Assembly: GCF_000420465.1 (NCBI RefSeq)
Contig: NZ_ATUZ01000011.1
Coordinates: forward strand, 62,001 to 126,000
Length of the DNA stretch: 64,000 bases
Direction: 5' to 3'
Source: Desulfovibrio desulfuricans DSM 642
GTDB taxonomy: Bacteria; Desulfobacterota; Desulfovibrionia; Desulfovibrionales; Desulfovibrionaceae
Shown here: piece after piece, positions 8,087-16,668 of the stretch
Layout of the letters: every line of letters starts with the position of its first letter
Numbering within the stretch: position 1 is the stretch's first letter
The notes under the pieces: generated by a model
What the model was told of the DNA's origin: nothing
Database searches by the model: none
Seen by the model: the letters and a program-made list of their open reading frames with translations, nothing else
Position numbers and translations under genes: made by a program

Positions 8087-8461
8087 TTATTGCCCAAAGC
8101 CGCCGCCTCCGCGCCGTCTATGGCATCCGCCCACGCCGCAGCGTGTGCCGTGCCCGTCGCACAGTTCATAATCCCCGCCTTCAATGCGCAGCAGCTTGCC
8201 GTTCACCAGCGAGTCTGCCAGTTTTTTGCGTGCTTCCGCATAGATGCTCTGCACGGTGGTGCGGGCAATGCGCATTTTTTCTGCGCAGGCCTCCTGATTC
8301 ATGCCCTCAAGATCAATGAGGCGCACGGCCTCATATTCGTCCACGGTCATGATGACTTCCTGCCGCGCCTGCGGGGCGCTCTGCCCAAAGCCCGGCAGCG
8401 GCCCAAAATTGCGGTTTTCCGGCAGGCAGCAGACTTTGCGCCATTTTTTTGGTCTTGGCAT
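8087..8461 (-). CDS. DUF134 family helix-turn-helix protein
   Basis: Encodes 124 residues. It begins [15 protein letters not shown], the hallmark of DUF134, followed by [32 protein letters not shown], a sigma-70-region-4-like helix-turn-helix (residues ~40-75). The Cys/His/Gly-rich tail could bind metal. In sulfate reducers DUF134 genes often sit beside NifX/ORP-type and Mrp genes, as here. It is downstream of and co-directional with the Gly/Met-rich gene (84-base gap), so it may share the promoter at ~9020 and act on the palindromic operator there. The target assignment is inference. Confidence 0.8.
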   Translation of the reverse strand: MPRPKKWRKVCCLPENRNFGPLPGFGQSAPQARQEVIMTVDEYEAVRLIDLEGMNQEACAEKMRIARTTVQSIYAEARKKLADSLVNGKLLRIEGGDYELCDGHGTRCGVGGCHRRRGGGGFGQ

Positions 8462-8545
8462 GCAATCCTCTTTGGGCCGTCCGGCAATGCGCGCTCAAAC
8501 GGCACACACTGACCGGGCGGCCTTGCTCATTCATATGCGGATACT

Positions 8546-8953
8546 TTAGCCGTTATTGCCCGCCGCGTCACTGCCTGCCGCAGGGCCTGCACCGCAGCTT
8601 TCGGCCTGACCTGCGGACCCGTTGCCCTGCTGCATGCCACGGCCCATGCCGCGACCCATACCACGCCCTTCGCCACGGCCCATGCCTTGGCCTGCTTCCT
8701 GCCCGTTCATGGCACAGTTGCGGCTTCGGTTGTTGTGTCGTTGCCCGTTACGGCAGCAGCGCCCCTGGCCCTGGCCCATGCCCCGGCCCATATTCTGGCT
8801 TGCGTCCATCCCCTGATCTGCGGTCTGGCCTGCATCGGGCATAGCGCCCATGCCGCGACCTGCCGCGTTGGCGGACTTGCCGCCGCACTTGCCCATACCG
8901 CGCCCTGTGCGCGAACCGTTGCCTTCAGGGCCTGTGTGATCGAAATTAGGCAT
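8546..8953 (-). CDS. Gly/Met/Arg-rich small protein (DUF5320-like)
   Basis: Encodes 135 residues. The N-terminus MPNFDHTGPEGNGSRTGRGMGKC resembles the MPxxDxTGPxGxGxxTG start of DUF5320 proteins found near nitrogenase-cofactor-like and Mrp genes. The rest is low complexity with repeated GRGMG and GMGRG units and CC/C pairs (RCCRN). Disordered, with possible metal or cluster binding; function unknown. AAGGAG lies 7 bases before ATG. The repeat-rich composition could obscure homology. Confidence 0.65.
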   Translation of the reverse strand: MPNFDHTGPEGNGSRTGRGMGKCGGKSANAAGRGMGAMPDAGQTADQGMDASQNMGRGMGQGQGRCCRNGQRHNNRSRNCAMNGQEAGQGMGRGEGRGMGRGMGRGMQQGNGSAGQAESCGAGPAAGSDAAGNNG

Positions 8954-8973
8954 ATGATGCTCCTTGTGTTGTT

Positions 8974-9029
8974 GTTATTGACATATGTCATAAATAGGAG
9001 TATGTCTGTTTTCGACATATGTCAATAAC
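8974..9029. promoter_or_regulatory. Symmetrical divergent promoter/operator (TGACATATGTCA pair)
   Basis: Two 16-bp arms, 8974-8989 (GTTATTGACATATGTC) and 9014-9029, are perfect inverted copies. Each contains the palindrome GACATATGTC, with centres 34 bp apart (about three helical turns). Each arm also supplies a TTGACA: the plus strand at 8978-8983 with a 17-base spacer to TATGTC (9001-9006), the minus strand at 9025-9020 with TACTCC as a weak -10. The two face-to-face promoters would drive mrp and the DUF5320-like gene, and a protein bound to both arms would block both. Confidence 0.75.
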
Positions 9030-9102
9030 AAAAAATCAGGCAAGGTCAATTTGTCTGAAAAAAAGCTTCTGAAAGCAGTTCATCTTGCGAGGGCAAAGAA
9101 TC

Positions 9103-9951
9103 ATGAGTGATTGCAATCATCAGTGCGGTTCCTGCGGCGAGCAGTGCGACGAGCGCAGCGAGGGGCAGGAGGCGCAGGTGGATTTTCGCGTTAAGCCGCA
9201 CCCCAAAAGCCGCGTTGGCAAGGTTATAGGCGTTGTCAGCGGCAAGGGCGGCGTGGGCAAGTCGCTGGTCACATCCCTGCTGGCGGTAGCCCTGACCCGG
9301 CAGGGCAAACACTGCGCCATTCTGGATGCGGACATCACCGGCCCTTCCATTCCGCGTGTGTTCGGCCTGACGGGCAAGGCCCATGTTGAGGGCGACGGCC
9401 TTGTGCCGGAACGCAGCAAGGGCGGGGTAGACATCATGTCCATGAACCTGCTGCTGCCCGGCGATTCCGATGCCGTGCTCTGGCGCGGGCCCATCATTGC
9501 CGGCGCGGTCAAACAGTTCTGGTCGGATGTGGTCTGGCGCGATGTGGATTACATGTTTGTGGACATGCCTCCAGGAACGGGCGATGTGCCGCTGACCGTG
9601 TTTCAGTCCCTGCCGGTGGACGGCATTGTGGTTGTGACCTCGCCGCAGGAACTGGTGAGCATGATCGTGCAGAAAGCCATTGATATGGCGCGCCAGATGG
9701 ATATTCCCATCCTGGGGCTGGTGGAGAACTACTCGTACTTCAAATGCCCGGATAACAACAAGGAATACAAGATATTCGGCGAGAGCCATATTGACGCCGT
9801 GGCCCAGCGGTACGGCCTGAAGGTGCTTGCCCGCCTGCCCATTGACCCTGCACTTGCGCAAGCCTGTGACAAGGGCGCCATCGAGGATGTGGACCAGCAC
9901 TTTATGGACGGTGCATTGGCCGTGATTTCACGCATGCAGGATCGCGTATAG
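9103..9951 (+). CDS. mrp: Mrp/NBP35-family Fe-S cluster carrier ATPase
   Basis: Encodes 282 residues from ATG 9103 (GAGGGC upstream). The N-terminus holds four cysteines (positions 4, 8, 11, 15), as in Nbp35-type proteins. The deviant Walker A GKGGVGKS is near residue 48, and VDMPPGTGDVPLT is the switch/Walker B region. The usual C-terminal CxxC for the bridging cluster is altered: after NYSYFKC the sequence is PDNN, so the second cysteine is missing. Family members carry 4Fe-4S clusters to apo-proteins. The neighbouring DUF134 and DUF5320-like genes suggest a dedicated client. Confidence 0.88.
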   Translation: MSDCNHQCGSCGEQCDERSEGQEAQVDFRVKPHPKSRVGKVIGVVSGKGGVGKSLVTSLLAVALTRQGKHCAILDADITGPSIPRVFGLTGKAHVEGDGLVPERSKGGVDIMSMNLLLPGDSDAVLWRGPIIAGAVKQFWSDVVWRDVDYMFVDMPPGTGDVPLTVFQSLPVDGIVVVTSPQELVSMIVQKAIDMARQMDIPILGLVENYSYFKCPDNNKEYKIFGESHIDAVAQRYGLKVLARLPIDPALAQACDKGAIEDVDQHFMDGALAVISRMQDRV

Positions 9952-10104
9952 CATAGCGTCTGTTGCGCATGACCGCAGGGTGCGGGAGCCGTTGCACGGT
10001 TGCCCTGCCTTGCGGCCATGCGCGTTTGCTGAATACGTAAAAAAAGGAGTATCTTTACCTTTGTTGCCATGTGTGCCTATGCTTGCCCAAACCAAGGAGC
10101 AACC

Positions 10105-11538
10105 ATGCGTACATACCAACAGTTCATCAACGGCAAATTGGTTTCCCCTACAGGCTTTGCAATGATTGAGGTGGAGAATCCCTCCACCGGCAAAATAATG
10201 GCCCAGACGCCCAACGGCGGGCGGGAGGACGGGCTGGCGGCTCTGGCAGCCGCGCACAGGGCACAGGATGCCTGGGCGGCGCTTCCGGCGGTGGCCCGCG
10301 CCGGATACCTTAAAAAAATGGCGGATCTCATCCGCAAGCACAGGCTGGAACTTGGCCGCATCCTTGCCGAGGAGCAGGCCAAAACCCACCCCCTGGCACA
10401 GGTAGAGATAGACCTCACCGCTGAGTATTTTGACTACTATGCCGGATGGGCGCGCATCTACGAGGGCGAGATCATCCAGAGCGACCGCCCGCGCGAGAAT
10501 ATCCTGCTGTACCGCAAGCCCATTGGCGTTGTGGTGGGCATCTGCCCGTGGAACTTCCCCTTCTTTGTCATGGCGCGCAAGGTCGCCCCCTCGCTGCTGG
10601 TGGGCTGCACCACGGTCATCAAGCCCAGCAGTATTGCCCCGGCCACGGTCATGCATTTTGCCAGCCTGCTTACGGAGCTGGATCTGCCCGCTGGCGTGGT
10701 AAACTTTGTTACGGGCAGCGGCAGCACCCTGGGCGAGGCCCTTTCTTCCAGCTCCATGACAGACATGGTCAGCCTGACAGGCAGCGTGGAGGCCGGGCAA
10801 CGCATCATCACCGCAGGCGCGCAGAACATCACCAAGGTTTCGCTGGAACTGGGCGGCAAGGCCCCGGCCATTGTCTGCGCCGATGCGGACATGGATCTGG
10901 CGGTCAAGGCCGTTACTGCCTCGCGTACGGTATTCAGCGGGCAGGTGTGCAACTGCGCGGAACGCCTCTACGTGCACGAAAGCGTGGCCGACATGTTTGC
11001 CGAAAAACTGGCGGCTGCCTTTGCCGCCGTGCGGCTGGGCAATCCTTTTGACGATCCGGCCCCGGACATGTGCAGCCAGATCAGCGCCGAGCATCTTGAA
11101 AAGATCAGCGGCATGGTCAAGCGCGCGGAAGCGGACGGCGCGGAAGCCGTTGTCGGCGGCGCGCCCGCAGACCGCGATTCCGGCTACTTCTACACGCCCA
11201 CCTTGCTGCGCAACTGCCGGCAGGACATGGAAATCGTGCGTAACGAAGTGTTTGGCCCTGTGCTGCCCATGATGACCTTTCACGATCTGGATGAAGCCCT
11301 GGCCCTTGCCAACGACTGCGACTACGGCCTGACGTCCTCCATCTACACCACCAACGTATCTACGGCCATGGAAGCGGTGAACCGCCTGAAGTTTGGCGAG
11401 ACCTACGTGAACCGCGAAAACTTCGAGGCCATGCAGGGCTTCCATGCAGGATGGCGCAAGTCGGGCATTGGCGGTGCGGACGGCAAGCACGGACTCATGG
11501 AATACCTCCAGACCCATGTGGCCTATATTCAATATTAA
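10105..11538 (+). CDS. aldA: Aldehyde (lactaldehyde-type) dehydrogenase
   Basis: Encodes 477 residues from ATG 10105 with AAGGAG 5 bases upstream. It is close to E. coli AldA over the whole length: YEGEIIQSDRP, ICPWNFPFFVMARK, LELGGKAP with the general-base glutamate, SGQVCNCAER with the catalytic cysteine, and NRENFEAMQGFHAGWRKSGIGGADGKHG near the end. It oxidises lactaldehyde or glycolaldehyde to the acid with NAD+. Monocistronic, closed by a 21-bp-stem terminator. Confidence 0.9.
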   Translation: MRTYQQFINGKLVSPTGFAMIEVENPSTGKIMAQTPNGGREDGLAALAAAHRAQDAWAALPAVARAGYLKKMADLIRKHRLELGRILAEEQAKTHPLAQVEIDLTAEYFDYYAGWARIYEGEIIQSDRPRENILLYRKPIGVVVGICPWNFPFFVMARKVAPSLLVGCTTVIKPSSIAPATVMHFASLLTELDLPAGVVNFVTGSGSTLGEALSSSSMTDMVSLTGSVEAGQRIITAGAQNITKVSLELGGKAPAIVCADADMDLAVKAVTASRTVFSGQVCNCAERLYVHESVADMFAEKLAAAFAAVRLGNPFDDPAPDMCSQISAEHLEKISGMVKRAEADGAEAVVGGAPADRDSGYFYTPTLLRNCRQDMEIVRNEVFGPVLPMMTFHDLDEALALANDCDYGLTSSIYTTNVSTAMEAVNRLKFGETYVNRENFEAMQGFHAGWRKSGIGGADGKHGLMEYLQTHVAYIQY

Positions 11539-11557
11539 CGAATAATTGCAGATATGC

Positions 11558-11600
11558 TGAAACAGACGAGGCCCCTCAGTGAGGGGCCTCGTCTGTTTCA
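11558..11600. terminator. Bidirectional terminator: 43-bp perfect palindrome
   Basis: The left arm 11558-11578 and right arm 11580-11600 are perfect reverse complements (21 bp, TGAAACAGACGAGGCCCCTC...). It sits between the convergent aldA and cupin genes, 20 bases after aldA. The stem begins GAAAC and ends GTTTC, so both strands have a short T stretch at the stem base. Confidence 0.8.
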
Positions 11601-11619
11601 TATCAGGGGGCGGCTTTGC

Positions 11620-11967
11620 TTACTTGGTAAACAGAATCAGCGCCACCATCTTGAGATCCGTGGAGCCGGTATTGAGCAGGCCGTGGCTTTCGCCATCGTT
11701 GCACACGGTCACGTCGCCAGCCATGACGGGGGCTTCAACGCCGTTGTCGTTGTACATGCCTTCGCCTTCAAGGATGTAGTATATCTCGATTTCGCCGTTG
11801 TGCTTGTGGTTGCCCACGGCACAGCCGGGCTTGAGAGTGCCGATGTTGAACAGACGGCCTTTGCCAGCCAGCCCGTTCTCATTGACGATCTTGGTAAAGT
11901 GGACGGCGCCCGGCCCGCCAAAAAGTTCCTTTTCAAAGCATTCCAGAGCGTCAGCGCGGTTGATCAT
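11620..11967 (-). CDS. Single-domain cupin protein
   Basis: Encodes 115 residues from ATG 11967 with AGGAG 7 bases upstream. The cupin motif is GNHKHNGEIEIYYILEGEGMY, with metal-ligand histidines and glutamate, and the second motif ends in ESHGLLN. The function could be binding or isomerisation of a small molecule; nothing nearby fixes it. Its N-terminus (MINRADALECFEKELFGGPG) resembles other short anaerobe cupins. Confidence 0.85.
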   Translation of the reverse strand: MINRADALECFEKELFGGPGAVHFTKIVNENGLAGKGRLFNIGTLKPGCAVGNHKHNGEIEIYYILEGEGMYNDNGVEAPVMAGDVTVCNDGESHGLLNTGSTDLKMVALILFTK

Positions 11968-12051
11968 GGTGTTCTCCTGTGGTTCGGGCGCGGATGCGCC
12001 GGTTAAAACTGGGCTGCAAGAGCGTGTTTCCTTGTTTTGCAAGGCCCGCCC

Positions 12052-12080
12052 GCAATGCCCGCGTGATAACCGGGCATTGC
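12052..12080. repeat. Hairpin downstream of the MscS gene
   Basis: GCAATGCCCG (12052-12061) pairs perfectly with 12071-12080 around a 9-base loop. It follows the mscS-like gene on the minus strand but lacks a T tract, so it may be a rho-independent-like end or an mRNA-stabilising hairpin. Confidence 0.45.
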
Positions 12081-12107
12081 TGCGGCGATCATTCGCGCGG
12101 AAAGCGC

Positions 12108-14837
12108 TTAGTTGTTGTTCTCGTCATCGTCCCCGTCATCCGGGGCAGCGGCTGGCGCATTTTTGGCGTCCGGCTTGCCCTTGGCCCCGGCAGGCAGCAC
12201 CTTGCGCGGACGGCGCGGCGCGCGCCTTTTGCTTGCGCGCGGCTCTGTCGGCGGTTGGGGCGCCCTTGTGCGAGGCGGCAGTTCCTTGATGTTCACATCA
12301 AGCTGCGGAAAGGCGATTTCAATGCGCTGTTCGCGGAATTCGCGTTCGATTTCCACGCGGATGTCCGAAGCTGTGGAAATAGACACGTCATAATCCCGCA
12401 CCCAGAACTTCAGGCTGAAATCAAGCGTACTGGCCCCAAAATCAGCAAAGGCCACGCTCGGCGGGGGATATTTGAGCACGTTGCTGTTGGCGTTGGCCGT
12501 GGCCAGCAGGATTTTCATCACCGCATTGGCATCGGAGCCGTAGGCCACGCCGACCTTGATTTCCCTGCGCACGGTGCGGCTGTTGCGCGTCCAGTTGATA
12601 AGGCGGCTGGCCACAAATTCCGAGTTGGGGACAATGATCAGGGCATTGTCAAAGGTTTCCACCATTGTGGCGCGCACGCTGATTTTGCGCACACGGCCCT
12701 GGGTGCCGCCAACTTCCACCACATCGCCCGCCTGGAGGGTGCGGCTGAAGATCAGTATCAGACCCGACAGGAAGTTGTTGACGATGGTCTGCATGCCGAA
12801 ACCGATACCGACAGAAAGGCCACCGGCTACCATGGCGAGGTTGCTCAGTTCCATGCCCACGGCGCGCAGGGCGAACAGGCCGAAGCAGCACCACAGCGCA
12901 TAGGTAAAGGCTGTCTGCATGGGCGGAATGAGCGTGGCGTCAATGGCCAGCCCCTGCTTGGGCAGACGCGCCAGAAAGCGCGAGCCCATGGCAACCGCTG
13001 TGCGCGTGAGGTAGAACATGCTGATGATAAGCAGCAGGTGCAGCACGTTGAACTGCGTAGCGCCCACATTGACGCCGCGCAGGACATAATGCTGGAGCAG
13101 ATACATGCCGCCGGGCAATGTGCCTACCCACTGCGAAACGCCCACGAAGGCCGCAACCAGCACCACAGGGGCGGAGAGCGCCACGGCAAGGTGAGCAAGA
13201 GCTGCGCGCACGCCTTCCTGAGGCAGCTTGTCGTTGAGGCTGCTGACAAGAGACATGCCGCCCATGCAGAGTTGCAGGGCCAGCGAGCAGGAGACAAAGA
13301 GCAGATACAGCACCATGCTGTAGATGTGCAGCCCGGCTAGGGTCAGCACAAGGCATATCCACAGCACAATGGGTTCGCATTCAAGCACGCTGGTTTCCAC
13401 ATGCATGGGGCCAAGGTCAAGTTTGGGTCTGCGGTGTTGCCGCACAATGGAAATGATGACGATGCACAGCCAGATAACCAGCACCAGAGGCTTGGTCAGC
13501 GGCAGATAGAGCAGCACGTATGAACACAGCGTTGGCTGGATAAGTATCCAGAAGGGCGGCTTTTGGCGCGGCACCTCGGGGTATTTCAGCAGGCGCAGGT
13601 CCCATGCCAGATGTATCTGGGCCACAATGAGGCACAGGTTGCCCAGGGCCAGAAACAGTCGAAAGAACTCGCCGGATGCGGACATGGAACTGCCAAGAAA
13701 TGCCAGCCCCACGCACAGCCAGGGCAGGCTGACGCGGAAAACATGCCGCAGGGTGCTGTTTTCGTCCTTATCCTGCGCTGCCCAGCGGCGGTAAAGCAAC
13801 ACGGTGAGCACGCCGGTAAGCAGCAGGCCGAGGATAAAGCGCAGCACAGCCGTGCCCCAGCGCTCAAGCGTGACAGGAACTTCCACCGGCAGGCGCAGAA
13901 TCATGCCCTGAACGGAATAGTGCATCTGCCGCCCAAAGTCGGCCCATGCATCGGGGCTGAGCCAGGGCACCGGGCTTTGCAGATAATAGTTTTTCCACAG
14001 CAGGGGGATCTGGGCGTTGATCTCTTCCTGCATTTTTTCCAGCCGCTTGATAAGCGCCAGAGCAGGAGCAAGGGCCGAGTCGTACTGGGCCAGCACGGCT
14101 GTAAGGCGCAGGCGGGTGAGCGCCAGAGTTTTGCCGTATTCCTGCATTTCCGGGCTAAGGCTGCCATCGTGCAGGTCTTCAGGCATGCTGTCGGCCAGAT
14201 AGCCCACGCGTTCCAGCAGGGCCTGGGCTTCGGTGCGCGCAATCAGCACAGGGTCGAGCACCTTGCGCAGATCAAGCACCGTGGCCGTGATGCGGCGGCT
14301 GACGGCTTCAACGGGGTTGGGCCAGTTTTTATACGTATTGAGCAGCACCAGCAGACGCCGCGCTTCTTCCATGAAGGGCTGAACCTTCTGGCTCAGATTG
14401 GTTGACCGCTGGGCAAAGGTATCACCCATGGCCGTGGCCTTCTGGGTGATTTCATCGAGCATGGCCTTTTGCCCGCTCCAGACCATTTCCCATGGATCGC
14501 GCAGGGGCAGGGTGGCAATGGCGGGTTCTTCGTTGGTGTCAACCTTGGATTCAGCCTTGTCGTCCGCCTTTTGGTCCGCTTTTGCGTCTGCCTTGGCATC
14601 AGCTTTGGCATCGGTTTTGGCGTCAGTCTTGGCGGCGGGCTTGTCGGCCTTGTCAGACTTGTCAGCCTTCTCGCCCTTGGGGGCGTCCTGTTTGGCGGCA
14701 TCGGGCTTGGCAGTGTCTGCCTTGGGGGAATCCTGTTTGGCGGCGGGGGTCGGTTCCGCCGCAAATACGGCGGGAGAGGCCAGGGCACAGCACAGGGTCA
14801 ATAAAAGGGCGGTTATCAGCAATTTGGGTGCGTGCAT
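12108..14837 (-). CDS. Large mechanosensitive channel of the MscS family
   Basis: Encodes 909 residues. A signal peptide (residues 1-27, ending VFAAEP) is followed by about 65 residues of Lys/Ala/Asp-rich low complexity (repeated KADKSDKADK, DAKADAKADA), then a periplasmic helical domain, about ten membrane helices from ~335 on, and the MscS domain near 690-840 (SVGIGFGMQTIVNNFLSGLILIFSR, then AGDVVEVGGTQGRV). The C-terminal tail is Pro/Arg/Lys-rich then acidic (DDGDDDENNN). The architecture resembles MscK/YbiO-type channels that release solutes on osmotic downshift. It stands alone between cupin and DUF362 genes. Confidence 0.88.
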   Translation of the reverse strand: MHAPKLLITALLLTLCCALASPAVFAAEPTPAAKQDSPKADTAKPDAAKQDAPKGEKADKSDKADKPAAKTDAKTDAKADAKADAKADQKADDKAESKVDTNEEPAIATLPLRDPWEMVWSGQKAMLDEITQKATAMGDTFAQRSTNLSQKVQPFMEEARRLLVLLNTYKNWPNPVEAVSRRITATVLDLRKVLDPVLIARTEAQALLERVGYLADSMPEDLHDGSLSPEMQEYGKTLALTRLRLTAVLAQYDSALAPALALIKRLEKMQEEINAQIPLLWKNYYLQSPVPWLSPDAWADFGRQMHYSVQGMILRLPVEVPVTLERWGTAVLRFILGLLLTGVLTVLLYRRWAAQDKDENSTLRHVFRVSLPWLCVGLAFLGSSMSASGEFFRLFLALGNLCLIVAQIHLAWDLRLLKYPEVPRQKPPFWILIQPTLCSYVLLYLPLTKPLVLVIWLCIVIISIVRQHRRPKLDLGPMHVETSVLECEPIVLWICLVLTLAGLHIYSMVLYLLFVSCSLALQLCMGGMSLVSSLNDKLPQEGVRAALAHLAVALSAPVVLVAAFVGVSQWVGTLPGGMYLLQHYVLRGVNVGATQFNVLHLLLIISMFYLTRTAVAMGSRFLARLPKQGLAIDATLIPPMQTAFTYALWCCFGLFALRAVGMELSNLAMVAGGLSVGIGFGMQTIVNNFLSGLILIFSRTLQAGDVVEVGGTQGRVRKISVRATMVETFDNALIIVPNSEFVASRLINWTRNSRTVRREIKVGVAYGSDANAVMKILLATANANSNVLKYPPPSVAFADFGASTLDFSLKFWVRDYDVSISTASDIRVEIEREFREQRIEIAFPQLDVNIKELPPRTRAPQPPTEPRASKRRAPRRPRKVLPAGAKGKPDAKNAPAAAPDDGDDDENNN

Positions 14838-14956
14838 GGAATCCTCAGATTACAGTCGGTTGTCCCTGAAGGTGGATGCCCTTCCATACGTCAAGAAAGG
14901 CCGTTTGAAAAGGCCGAGGTCTTTACAAGGGGCCGGACGGGCGGCATAGTCCGGGC

Positions 14957-16003
14957 ATGGAAAACGGCATCAATATCCCGCCTTCCGGGCTGGAAAACAG
15001 CCCTGTCGCCGCCCCGGCTTCACTGCCCGTGGCCTTGTTGCAGCAAGAGGATTATCATGACCCCGGCTTGGGCAGGGCTGTGGGCGAAGTCATGGACGCT
15101 GCCCGCCTGACGGAGCTTTGCCCCCTGCGCCCCGGTGCGCGCGTGCTGGTAAAGCCCAATCTTTTGCTGGCAAAGCCCCTTGCCTGCGCCTCGCCGCAGG
15201 TTGTGGCCGCCGTATGCGCCTGGCTTATGGATTACGGGGCGCGGGTGCGCGTGGCGGATTCGCCGGGTTTTGGGCGCGCGGCCTCCGTGGCGCGGGCTGT
15301 GGGGCTTGAGGCGGCTTTGCGCCCTCTGGGCCTTGAAGTTGAAGAGATCGGCCCTGCGGAGCCGGTGCCCCTGCCCCTTGAGGGAGAGGCGGCGCAAAAG
15401 GCAGGTTTGCAGGCGGGCGGATCGCGCTTTCATGTGGCGCGACTGGCGCTTGAGAGTGATTTTATTGTGTCGGTTCCCCGGGTCAAGGCCCATGCGCAGA
15501 TGCTGGTGACGCTCTCCGTCAAAAACTGTTTTGGTTGCGTGCGCGGCCTGCACAAGGCTTTTGCCCACGCCCGCGAGGGGCGCGACCCCCTGTTTTTTGC
15601 TGACTGCCTTGCTGCGTTGTGGGCGGCCTTGCCCCCTGTTGCCGCAGTTGCGGACGGCGTTACGGCCATGCATGTTACAGGGCCGAGCAGCGGCAGCCCC
15701 TTTGCCCTGGGCGTGGTAGGGGCCAGCGCCTCTGCCGTGGCGCTGGACGAGGCGCTGTACGCCGTATTGGGCCTTGAGCCGCAGGATGTGCCGCTTGGTG
15801 CGGCCCTGTGCCGCCGCCGTGCCTGGGGCAGCGCCCCGGCAGAGGCGCATGACGGCGTTCGGTCTGTCTTTCCCCTGCGAAGCCCATCGGATTTTTCATC
15901 CGAAGGATTTCAGTTGCCAGCGGAGCTTTCGCACACGTCCTTTCATCCTGCCCGCTTTGTACACAGTTGTTTTCGCCGCATTGTTGCGGCGTTCAGAAAA
16001 TAG
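14957..16003 (+). CDS. DUF362 domain protein
   Basis: Encodes 348 residues. Family landmarks are GARVLVKPNLL near residue 60, VRVADSPGFG near 97 and VSVPRVKAHAQMLVTLSVKNCFGCV near 175, typical of DUF362 proteins, which often accompany ferredoxins. No 4Fe-4S motif is present in this copy. The start ATG 14957 has no strong ribosome site. Function unknown. It precedes thiE by 17 bases, so the two may be co-transcribed. Confidence 0.78.
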   Translation: MENGINIPPSGLENSPVAAPASLPVALLQQEDYHDPGLGRAVGEVMDAARLTELCPLRPGARVLVKPNLLLAKPLACASPQVVAAVCAWLMDYGARVRVADSPGFGRAASVARAVGLEAALRPLGLEVEEIGPAEPVPLPLEGEAAQKAGLQAGGSRFHVARLALESDFIVSVPRVKAHAQMLVTLSVKNCFGCVRGLHKAFAHAREGRDPLFFADCLAALWAALPPVAAVADGVTAMHVTGPSSGSPFALGVVGASASAVALDEALYAVLGLEPQDVPLGAALCRRRAWGSAPAEAHDGVRSVFPLRSPSDFSSEGFQLPAELSHTSFHPARFVHSCFRRIVAAFRK

Positions 16004-16020
16004 CCGCCAAGGAGCCTCAT

Positions 16021-16668
16021 ATGCCCAGAATCCTGCCTGGAGAAACGGATATTTATGCCATCACGGATGCTGGTCTTTCACTGGGAAGGCCGCTTGAAGA
16101 AGTTGTTTCCGCCCTTATGGGGGCAGGCGTGCGCATTTTGCAATATCGCGAAAAAAAGCTGAAATCCGGTGCCATGCTGGAGGAATGCCGCCTGTTGCGG
16201 CGGCTGACCAAGGAGGCCGGGGCCTGCTTTATCGTCAACGACCACGTGGATATTGCCATGCTGGTGCAGGCCGACGGCGTGCATGTGGGGCAGGAGGATT
16301 TGCCTGTCCCCGACGTGCGCAGCCTTGTGGGGCCGGAAATGATCATCGGCCTTTCCACCCATCTGCCGGAACAGGCCCGGGAGGCCCGCAAGCTTGGAGC
16401 GGACTACATCGGCGTGGGGCCGATCTTTGCCACCAACACCAAGGAAGACGTGGTTGATCCCGTAGGGTACGACTATCTGGATTGGGTTGCCCGCAATGGG
16501 GATTTGCCCTTTGTGGCCATTGGCGGCATCAAGCGGCATAACATTGCGGAAGTCGCGCGGCACGGCGCGCGCTGCTGCTCGCTTGTGAGCGAACTGGTCG
16601 GCGCGTCCGACATCCGCACCAGAGTGGAAGATGTGCGCAAGGCCATGCGTGAAGGCATGGTGGGGTAG
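16021..16668 (+). CDS. thiE: Thiamine-phosphate synthase
   Basis: Encodes 215 residues from ATG 16021 with AAGGAG 7 bases before. ThiE joins HMP-pyrophosphate and thiazole phosphate to thiamine phosphate. Visible motifs are YAITDAG, ILQYREKK with the pyrophosphate-binding arginine, FIVNDHVDIA, ADGVHVGQEDLP and IGVGPIFATNTKED. The stop codon TAG coincides with the left end of a MITE-like element, so the element may have supplied the present stop codon or adjoining sequence. Confidence 0.93.
   Translation: MPRILPGETDIYAITDAGLSLGRPLEEVVSALMGAGVRILQYREKKLKSGAMLEECRLLRRLTKEAGACFIVNDHVDIAMLVQADGVHVGQEDLPVPDVRSLVGPEMIIGLSTHLPEQAREARKLGADYIGVGPIFATNTKEDVVDPVGYDYLDWVARNGDLPFVAIGGIKRHNIAEVARHGARCCSLVSELVGASDIRTRVEDVRKAMREGMVG

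Noticed and set aside
9928..11601. Antisense open frame of 557 codons opposite aldA
   Set aside because: It is a shadow of the high-GC codon pattern of aldA; no recognisable family, no ribosome site, and it runs through the terminator palindrome.
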